From: Acidobacteriaceae bacterium
GTDB taxonomy: Bacteria; Acidobacteriota; Terriglobia; Terriglobales; Acidobacteriaceae
Length of the DNA stretch: 39,885 bases
Direction: 5' to 3'
NCBI GenBank assembly: GCA_003140075.1
Contig: PLIO01000098.1
Location: forward strand, 1 to 39,885
Below, piece after piece: positions 34,051-39,885 of the stretch. Numbering within the stretch: the first letter of the stretch is position 1; the number at the start of each line of letters is the position of its first letter. The translations under genes were made by a program, and so were the position numbers. The notes under the pieces were generated by a model, which had not been told where the DNA came from, did no database searches, and saw only the letters and a list, made by a program, of their open reading frames with translations.

Positions 34051-36087
34051 TTGGCCCGGAAGATACTGCTTGCCGACGACAGCGTGACCGCCCAAAATAT
34101 GGGGCGCAAGATCCTCGCAGACGCGGGGTATGAAGTGATTGCTGTCAACAACGGTTCCGCCGCTCTGAAGAAGATCGCGGAACTCAAGCCCGACCTGGTC
34201 ATCCTCGACGTTTACATGCCCGGCTACAGCGGGCTGGAAGTGTGCCAGCGCCTCAAAGAATCGCAGGAAACAGCGCGGATTCCCGTATTGCTGAGCGTCG
34301 GCAAACTGGAGCCGTTCAAACCGGAAGAAGCGCAACGCGTGCGCGCCGATGGTTTCATCGTCAAGCCGTTCGAAGCCAGCGAGTTGCTCAGCGCCCTGTC
34401 CAAACTGGAAGACAAAGTGGTGCCTCGGGCCGAACCCTCCAAGCCGGGGCGCTTTGCCCGTGCCATGGCGGCGGCAGAAGAAGCCGACCGTGGCAGCCAG
34501 ATCATCCCCTCAAACGACGAGAATGGATGGAAGAGCAGGATTGGGTTTCCCAAGGAGAAGACGGAACCCGAAACGAAAGTTGCCGACGAATCTCCTATCT
34601 ACAACCCCGTCAACCGGGACCTCCGCACGATCGTGGAAAAACCGGCCGCTGCAAAAGAAGCGCCGCGGCAACCCGCCGCAGAAGCGCCGGAACCCAGCCT
34701 GGACGTGGCCGCGATGGTGCCGCCCAGTTTGCCCAATGACGTGACGCCGGAAGAAGTTGCCGCAATCGCGGCTGCGGTAGCGCAAATGCAAGTCGCAGCC
34801 GCTGCCAGCCATGAGGTCGAAAGCCAGCTTTCTGAAATCGAGATTTCTGCAGCCCAGCCGGCTGGAACCCAGGGAACCGAACCGAAGAATACTGCGACTT
34901 CCGAGCCGTCTCCGAGTCCCGTTGAAACCAACCTTGAGCCACAAGCCGAGATTCGGGACGCCTCCGCGCCGCCGGCGCAAGTGGAAACGCACGCCGACGT
35001 TTTCGTTCCGGCAGCGGAAACCACACCCGCGACATTTGCCGAGCAGGAACGCGACCTACCCGTGACCATAGGGGCCACGGCTGAATCTGTAGCCTCAGCG
35101 AACGCTGGCTCACCGTGCTGGACGGCAGTGTCAGTAGGCCTCGATGGCGACGAGGCCGCAATCTCACTCGAGCGGGAGATGCAAAACGCCTACGCAGCGT
35201 TTCCGGCGGCAGAGCCAGAACCTGCCGGATTTGCAACCGCCCCGGAGGCGCAGGTCACACCCGCCGAGAATTCTTCCGCACAGGCCGAAGCAAGCGCGGA
35301 AGTTCCGGCGCCAATCTCGGATCCGGAACCTAAACCTGTTCCGGAACCTGAGCCCGTGATTCACGCCGAGGCGTCCGATTCCGTCCCTGTGGCCATCGCA
35401 CAATCGGAGTCTTCAGTTCCAGCCCCATCTTTCGTAGACGAGGCGCCAGCCGCTTTTGTTGAGCCGACGAACACATCCGGCGAACTGTCTGGGAACATGG
35501 TTTCACAGCCCATGGCAGCAGTTGTGCCAACGCGGGTGGATGCCGAGGTAGCTCCCGCGGCTGAACTCGCGGCGCCACATCAAGAACCGGCGCCGCTCGC
35601 TGACTCCGTGAGCCCCGCGGCGCAGATAGAAATCACTGATCCGACTGAATTCACATCGCAGGCAACGCAGCCAGCGATGGAGGCTGAACCTGCCGTTGCG
35701 GAGGCAGCCACGGCGGAAACATCGACCGTCACCGTTGCCCCAATCGGCAGCGATGAGGGGCCATTACCAGAACCCAAACTGGATCCCGAAACCGTGAAGA
35801 GCACGGCGGCAGCCTGGGCCAGCTGGCGTCAAATCCGAGACTCGGGAGATTCAAGACCTGCCACACCTCAAGCCGATACGCCAAGCGCGTTCGAGGTACC
35901 CGCCTCTGCTCCCGCGGACGCCGCTGCCATGGCCGTGGCCGCTGGCGCCGAGCAGAGCTTGCAGGAAGCTTCACTCGCTCCTGACGACAAACGAGCCGAC
36001 GTCGCCAGCATCGTCGACAGCGTCCTGGCCGACCTCCGTCCCAAGCTGATGGCGGAGATTTCCCGCAAGATGGCGGAGAAGAAGTAA
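34051..36087 (+). CDS. Response-regulator receiver protein with ~520-residue low-complexity linker
   Basis: The start is TTG 34051 with GAGGA seven bases upstream, giving MARKILLADDSVTAQNMGRK; the open frame to 33991 adds nothing family-like. The receiver domain (1-~125) is complete: D9-D10, phosphoacceptor D53 (VILDVYMPG), S82, K105 (IVKPF). From ~130 to ~640 the chain is almost pure Ala/Pro/Glu/Val/Ser, with repeats such as EPEPKPVPEPEP. The last ~30 residues are an ordered helix, ADVASIVDSVLADLRPKLMAEISRKMAEKK. There is no DNA-binding or enzyme domain. Probably receives phosphate and presents the terminal helix through a flexible tether. 82 bp before the kinase gene. Confidence 0.88.
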   Translation: MARKILLADDSVTAQNMGRKILADAGYEVIAVNNGSAALKKIAELKPDLVILDVYMPGYSGLEVCQRLKESQETARIPVLLSVGKLEPFKPEEAQRVRADGFIVKPFEASELLSALSKLEDKVVPRAEPSKPGRFARAMAAAEEADRGSQIIPSNDENGWKSRIGFPKEKTEPETKVADESPIYNPVNRDLRTIVEKPAAAKEAPRQPAAEAPEPSLDVAAMVPPSLPNDVTPEEVAAIAAAVAQMQVAAAASHEVESQLSEIEISAAQPAGTQGTEPKNTATSEPSPSPVETNLEPQAEIRDASAPPAQVETHADVFVPAAETTPATFAEQERDLPVTIGATAESVASANAGSPCWTAVSVGLDGDEAAISLEREMQNAYAAFPAAEPEPAGFATAPEAQVTPAENSSAQAEASAEVPAPISDPEPKPVPEPEPVIHAEASDSVPVAIAQSESSVPAPSFVDEAPAAFVEPTNTSGELSGNMVSQPMAAVVPTRVDAEVAPAAELAAPHQEPAPLADSVSPAAQIEITDPTEFTSQATQPAMEAEPAVAEAATAETSTVTVAPIGSDEGPLPEPKLDPETVKSTAAAWASWRQIRDSGDSRPATPQADTPSAFEVPASAPADAAAMAVAAGAEQSLQEASLAPDDKRADVASIVDSVLADLRPKLMAEISRKMAEKK

Positions 36088-36169
36088 CCCACTCCCGCGC
36101 GGTTGCGCCCCACAATCAACTTGAGTACCATGCGAGACAAAGGTCCGGAGACTAGGGCCTCGCGCCACA

Positions 36170-38794
36170 ATGGACCAGACTATCTCGCATTACCGCATCC
36201 AGGGAAAGCTGGGTGAGGGCGGCATGGGCGTGGTGTATAAAGCCGAGGACATTCGTCTGGGCCGTCTGGTCGCTCTGAAGTTCCTTCCGGAAAGTACCTC
36301 CGTCGAGCCGCGAGCACTGGAGCGATTTAAACGCGAGGCCCGCACCGCCTCGGCCCTCGATCATCCCAACATCTGCACCATCTACGAGATCGACGAAGAT
36401 CAGGGGCGTCCCTTCATCGCCATGCAACTGCTCGAAGGGCAAACCCTGCGCGAGCGAATCGGCGACCAACCCGTTCCCCTGACCACTCTGCTGGACTGGG
36501 GATTGCAGATCACGGACGCATTGCAGGCGGCGCATGCCAAGAGCATCATGCACCGCGACATCAAGCCGGCAAACATTTTCATCACCGAGCGCGGCCAGGT
36601 GAAGATTCTCGACTTCGGTCTCGCCAAACTCACGGCTCCGGATTTGTCCAGTACAAACGATCCCACGATGTCGATGAGCGGTCCGCTCACGCATACCGGC
36701 GCGGCCATCGGCACCCTGGCCTATATGTCCCCGGAGCAGGCCCGCGGTGAACCGCTCGACGTACGCACCGATCTTTTTTCCTTCGGCGTTCTGCTCTACG
36801 AAATGGCCACCGGCAAGCAAGCTTTCTCCGGACCCACGTGGGCGGTGACCGTGCACGCCATTCTGGGCCAGGCGCCGCTTTCGCTGAACGAGTCGATGCC
36901 CGGCCTTCCCCACCGTTTGCAGGAGATCATCGACAAAGCGCTGATCAAGAATCGAGATTTGCGCTACCAGACCGCGGCCGAGATTCATGCCGACTTGCAA
37001 AAGTTGAAGCGGGATTTCGAAACCGGAAAGAAAATGAAGTCGGCCGGTGTGGCAGCGACGTGGTCTCCACACAGAAAGCGGCGACTGGCGCTTGCGGCTG
37101 CGCTGGTGCTGCTCATCGCTGCCGCGGGTTTGTGGGGGCCGCGAGCCCTGCGCCGCTTTGCCGCCTCTGGCGCCGGAGCTGCCATGCAGCCGGCTTTGCT
37201 GGTCCCGGAGCGCAAGAGCATTGCCGTTCTTCCGATTGCGGCAATCGCCGGCGATCCCAAGCTGACCGCGTTCGGCAAAGGCTTGCTCGAAGATGTCGCT
37301 GCCAAGCTCTCGCAACTCAGCGCCAATCACGATCTCGAAGTCGTCCCGGCTCGGACTCTCGAAGACAAGAACGTCGCCACTCTGGCCGACGCGCGAAAAG
37401 AACTGGGCGTCAATCTGGGCCTGACCTTGGTTCTGGAGCAGGCGAACGAACTGGTCCGTGTGGCCTACAGCTTGACGGACGCGAAAAGTGGCAAGAATCT
37501 TGCCGGCGCTTCCATCACCGCTCCGGTGTCGGATTTGTTCACCATTGAAGATCAGGTCGCGAACGGCGTGGCCTCGGCCCTGCAGATTTCGCTGCGCAGC
37601 GAAGAGAAGCAAGCCCTGGGCGCGCACTCCACGAACCAGCCCGAGGCCTATCAATACTTCGTGCAGGGACGCGGCTACTTACAGGAACCGTCCAAACCGG
37701 AGAATCTGACCAGCGCCGAAATCCTCTTCAAGCAGGCGCTCAAGATCGATCCCAACTACGGTCAGGCGGAAGCGGCTTTGGGTGAGACCTACTGGTTCAA
37801 GTATGAATTCGGCAAGCAGAAGCAGTGGGTTGCTCCCGCTCAGCAGGCCTGCACCAGAGCCGTCGAATTGGCCAACTCCGGCGCCGAAGGCCACACCTGC
37901 CTGGGTCTGCTTTTCGACGGAACCGGACAATACGAGAAAGCAGCGGATCAGTTTCAGAAGGCCATCCAACTGGAACCGACCAGCGATCGCGCATACGCCA
38001 ATCTCGCCAAGGCCTACCGCCAGCTCAACCAGCTCGATAAAGCGGAGGACGTTTACCAGCGCGCCATCAGCCTGCGGCCGCAGTACTGGCTGGGCTACAC
38101 TCAACTCGGCAACTTTTATGTGCGGCAGGCGGAGTACGAAAAGGCTGCCGCCATGTACCGCCGCTCCACTGAACTCGCTCCCGACAGCTATCTCGGTTTC
38201 AACAATCTCGGAGCGGCATTGCTCTACGCCGGCAAGGATCAGGAAGCGGCGCTCGCCTTCGAGAAATCGATTGCCATCCGCCCCAATCGCGATGCCTACA
38301 ACAACGTGGCCGTGGCCCTGTTCCGCCTGCGGCGTTTTCAGGATTCCGTCAGCAACTTCAAGGAAGCGCTCAAACTCGACGACAACGATTATCAAACCTG
38401 GGGCAATATGGCCGATTCCTCCTACTATGGCGGCGATACCACCTCGGCGGCGAACTTCTATCGCAAGGCGATCACCATGGCCGAGCAGCAGCTCAAGGTG
38501 AATCCTCGCGATCCCGGCGTGCTCGCCGATCTCGCCAGCTATCATTCCATGCTCGGCGACCGCGACCAGGCCCTCAGCTATCTCGACCGTTCCCTTGCAC
38601 TCGGGCAAAATGACAAGGAGTTGCTTTTAAATGCCGCCGTGGTGTACAACCAGTTGCACGAAACGGGGCCGGCGTTGGAGTGGCTGGGTAAGGCTCTGGC
38701 GGCAGGCTATTCCCGCTCGGTGGTTGCCACGGGCGCTCCCTTCGACAACCTCCACGATAACCCGCAATACCAGGCCCTGATGCGGAACAAATAA
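36170..38794 (+). CDS. Membrane Ser/Thr protein kinase with FlgO-like and TPR ectodomain
   Basis: 874 residues. The cytosolic PknB-type kinase (1-~285) has the GEGGMG loop (15-20), K37, catalytic HRDIKPAN (128-135) and DFG (148-150), plus the APE-equivalent MSPEQARG. One transmembrane helix at ~305-322 (RLALAAALVLLIAAAGLW). Next is a FlgO-like/adenylate-cyclase-associated domain (~348-480: KSIAVLPIAAIAGDPKLTAFGKGLLEDVAAKLSQL), then about nine TPRs to the C-terminus. This layout is common in Acidobacteriota; the ectodomain probably senses or binds proteins. The adjacent receiver protein may be functionally linked (inference). Confidence 0.93.
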   Translation: MDQTISHYRIQGKLGEGGMGVVYKAEDIRLGRLVALKFLPESTSVEPRALERFKREARTASALDHPNICTIYEIDEDQGRPFIAMQLLEGQTLRERIGDQPVPLTTLLDWGLQITDALQAAHAKSIMHRDIKPANIFITERGQVKILDFGLAKLTAPDLSSTNDPTMSMSGPLTHTGAAIGTLAYMSPEQARGEPLDVRTDLFSFGVLLYEMATGKQAFSGPTWAVTVHAILGQAPLSLNESMPGLPHRLQEIIDKALIKNRDLRYQTAAEIHADLQKLKRDFETGKKMKSAGVAATWSPHRKRRLALAAALVLLIAAAGLWGPRALRRFAASGAGAAMQPALLVPERKSIAVLPIAAIAGDPKLTAFGKGLLEDVAAKLSQLSANHDLEVVPARTLEDKNVATLADARKELGVNLGLTLVLEQANELVRVAYSLTDAKSGKNLAGASITAPVSDLFTIEDQVANGVASALQISLRSEEKQALGAHSTNQPEAYQYFVQGRGYLQEPSKPENLTSAEILFKQALKIDPNYGQAEAALGETYWFKYEFGKQKQWVAPAQQACTRAVELANSGAEGHTCLGLLFDGTGQYEKAADQFQKAIQLEPTSDRAYANLAKAYRQLNQLDKAEDVYQRAISLRPQYWLGYTQLGNFYVRQAEYEKAAAMYRRSTELAPDSYLGFNNLGAALLYAGKDQEAALAFEKSIAIRPNRDAYNNVAVALFRLRRFQDSVSNFKEALKLDDNDYQTWGNMADSSYYGGDTTSAANFYRKAITMAEQQLKVNPRDPGVLADLASYHSMLGDRDQALSYLDRSLALGQNDKELLLNAAVVYNQLHETGPALEWLGKALAAGYSRSVVATGAPFDNLHDNPQYQALMRNK

Positions 38795-38820
38795 GCTGCG
38801 GAAGAAATAACGGCTTCATC

Positions 38821-38844
38821 AAAATTAGGACGAAAATTAGGACG
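38821..38844. repeat. Perfect tandem 12-bp repeat in a 5' leader
   Basis: AAAATTAGGACG occurs twice without a gap (38821-38832, 38833-38844), 14 bp before the ATG of the next gene. GAGGAG, its ribosome binding site, follows immediately. Confidence 0.75.
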
Positions 38845-38858
38845 AGGAGCGTATCGAA

Positions 38859-39182
38859 ATGCCAACCCTACAAGTGGATGTCACCGATTTGGCTGTTTAC
38901 CCCGAGGGCAGCGAACTCACCTTTGGCTGCACCTTTGAGTGGGTCAATCCCACCAGCAACGTTGTAACCCTATCCTGCTGCCAGTCGTTTTGTACCCAAG
39001 CCAGCTACACAGTTCCCGCTGCCAGCGGAGGAACCCCCGGCACCACATCGGCAACGTTGCTAGACACTCCTGAATTCAATTTTGGGGATTCGGGATTCAC
39101 GGCGCCAGGAATGCCTCACATCGTTGTGGGAGGCGGCGGTATTCCCGGGAATGCGCGCGGTAGAGAGCGAGAAGTAGCCTAG
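38859..39182 (+). CDS. Small Cys-containing hypothetical protein
   Basis: 107 residues, unrecognised. The ATG follows GAGGAGC at nine bases. It reads as a short beta-rich domain (LQVDVTDLAVYPEGSELTFG, FEWVNPTSNVVTLSCC) with four Cys in the first half (one in GCTFEW, CC, FC), then a Gly/Thr/Pro-rich stretch and IVVGGGGIPGNARGREREVA. No signal peptide or membrane segment is present. The Cys cluster could bind metal or form disulfides. A strong hairpin downstream suggests it is its own unit. Confidence 0.6.
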   Translation: MPTLQVDVTDLAVYPEGSELTFGCTFEWVNPTSNVVTLSCCQSFCTQASYTVPAASGGTPGTTSATLLDTPEFNFGDSGFTAPGMPHIVVGGGGIPGNARGREREVA

Positions 39183-39256
39183 GTTGCTTTCGCCTGAAGC
39201 TCAAGAGATGGACAACCGCTCGACCTTCCGCCGCGCTCCCACCGGGATCGTGGCAT

Positions 39257-39291
39257 CGGGGATGGTGTGCTCCGTGCACATTCCATCCCCG
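39257..39291 (+). terminator. Strong hairpin, possible terminator
   Basis: CGGGGATGG on the left pairs with CCATCCCCG on the right, with an inner GTGC/GCAC stem around a short loop. It is followed by GTTTGACCCTTCTTTT, a weak T-rich tail. 75 bp after the stop of the small Cys protein gene. Confidence 0.6.
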
Positions 39292-39373
39292 TTTGACCCT
39301 TCTTTTCCCGCACCTGTAATATCAAACATCACCAGTATTTTCTGACTCAACCACATAAGCCACGAAGAGCAAG

Positions 39374-39450
39374 CCTTACCCTGTGCCCCTCCGTGTCCCC
39401 TGTGGTAAAGGTTCTTGCTGACTGCTAAGTGCTAATTGCTGATTGCTGAT
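39374..39450. repeat. CTGTG-type dispersed repeat plus five tandem heptamers (TGCTRAN)
   Basis: 39374-39411 shares CTTACCCTGTGCCCC with 10885-10899 and continues with CCGTGTCCCCTGTGG words. From 39416 to 39450 five words of the form TGCTRAN follow in exact 7-bp register, ending seven bases before the valS ATG. Confidence 0.75.
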
Positions 39451-39457
39451 TTTCCCC

Positions 39458-39885
39458 ATGCCGCACGAACTGCCAAAATCCTACGAGCCGGGCGCGATTG
39501 AAACCCGCTGGGCCGAGTATTGGATCAAAGAAAAACTCTTCTCCGTCCCCACGCCGCCCGAAGGTGAAACACGCCCTGTCTTCACTCTGCTGCTGCCGCC
39601 GCCGAACGTCACCGGTCGCCTGCACATGGGCCACATGCTCAACCAGACGCAGATGGACATCATCGTGCGCTGGCATCGCATGCGCGGCTTCATCACCCTT
39701 TGGCTACCGGGCACGGACCATGCTTCCATCGCCACGCAGATGATGGTGGAACGCGAACTGACCAAAGAAGGCAAGAAGCGCCGCGAACTGGGACGCGAGA
39801 AATTCATCGAGCGCGTCTGGGAGTGGAAGAAGCTCTACGGCGGCGCCATCCTCGATCAGATGAAGCGCCTCGGCGCGTCCGTCGA
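39458..39885 (+). CDS. valS: Valyl-tRNA synthetase, N-terminal part (cut by window edge)
   Basis: Charges tRNA-Val; class I synthetase. 142 codons are visible. [20 protein letters not shown] is the standard start, and the HIGH-box motif [15 protein letters not shown] is present (HMGH), followed by [19 protein letters not shown], which is diagnostic for ValS over IleS/LeuS. The KMSKS loop and anticodon-binding domain lie beyond the window. The ATG at 39458 has no Shine-Dalgarno: it directly follows a heptamer tract and TTTTCCCC, so initiation may be leaderless-like or depend on structure. Confidence 0.95.
   Translation, partial: MPHELPKSYEPGAIETRWAEYWIKEKLFSVPTPPEGETRPVFTLLLPPPNVTGRLHMGHMLNQTQMDIIVRWHRMRGFITLWLPGTDHASIATQMMVERELTKEGKKRRELGREKFIERVWEWKKLYGGAILDQMKRLGASV

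Noticed and set aside
36152..37654. 500-codon minus-strand frame
   Set aside because: Shadow of the Ser/Thr kinase gene; no family-like sequence.

Overview
The window looks like a chromosomal segment of a GC-rich soil-type Acidobacteriota (Terriglobia/Koribacter-like) genome. This is inferred from protein style and context; no rRNA is present to test it. Supporting signs are a receiver protein with a very long Ala/Pro/Glu linker, a Ser/Thr kinase with C-terminal TPRs, a double-length ThyX-like protein, a secreted protein with a VHEWGTFT motif, frequent GTG/TTG starts, and intergenic spaces full of short degenerate repeats. Most of the window is housekeeping DNA. No rRNA, tRNA, CRISPR array, prophage or transposase was found.

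Layout. 1-6.4 kb is on the minus strand: recA, a GIY-YIG nuclease gene enclosed by GTCATCCCGAG palindromic repeats, the coaD-aminotransferase pair (ATGA overlap, then a hairpin terminator), and a mannose cluster manA-manC-phosphohexomutase (the last cut by the window edge) that would make GDP-mannose precursors. 6.5-8.2 kb is a small-gene pocket between recA and thyX. It holds a ribbon-helix-helix-like gene, a 47-residue membrane peptide and a brnT/brnA toxin-antitoxin pair bracketed by a duplicated copy of the thyX 3' end. thyX (minus) and fabG (plus) are divergent.

10-20.9 kb is on the plus strand: fabG, a GNAT gene broken by a nonsense codon, a dienelactone-hydrolase-like secreted enzyme, an XRE regulator, an MXAN_5187_C-like protein, a membrane-anchored protein, purH, a nitronate-monooxygenase-like flavoprotein, a large TPR protein and a dGTPase. 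20.9-22.2 kb is a gene-poor accessory patch with three tiny genes. Then come an M20 peptidase (minus), an OmpA-family protein with a structured leader (plus, clear terminator), nicotinate phosphoribosyltransferase (minus), two convergent CPBP proteins (one with the catalytic EE..R changed to QQ..Q), an orphan oligopeptide ABC ATPase and an EamA transporter. 30.3-39.9 kb is mostly plus strand: rpe, a bamD-like lipoprotein, a receiver protein, a kinase-TPR protein, a small Cys-containing protein and the start of valS; the secreted VHEWGTFT protein is on the minus strand.

The most unusual signals are in the non-coding DNA. At least six intergenic gaps carry degenerate tandem heptamers in exact 7-bp register, several as inverted pairs able to form long hairpins. 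Each locus has its own heptamer word, but two loci 27 kb apart share 22 of 25 bases in one arm. Next in interest are the GIY-YIG gene between exact 30-bp inverted repeats, the BrnTA cassette between thyX 3'-end direct repeats, a 15-bp-period array whose antisense reading resembles pentapeptide repeats, and a two-domain ThyX protein whose signature motif is split between its halves.
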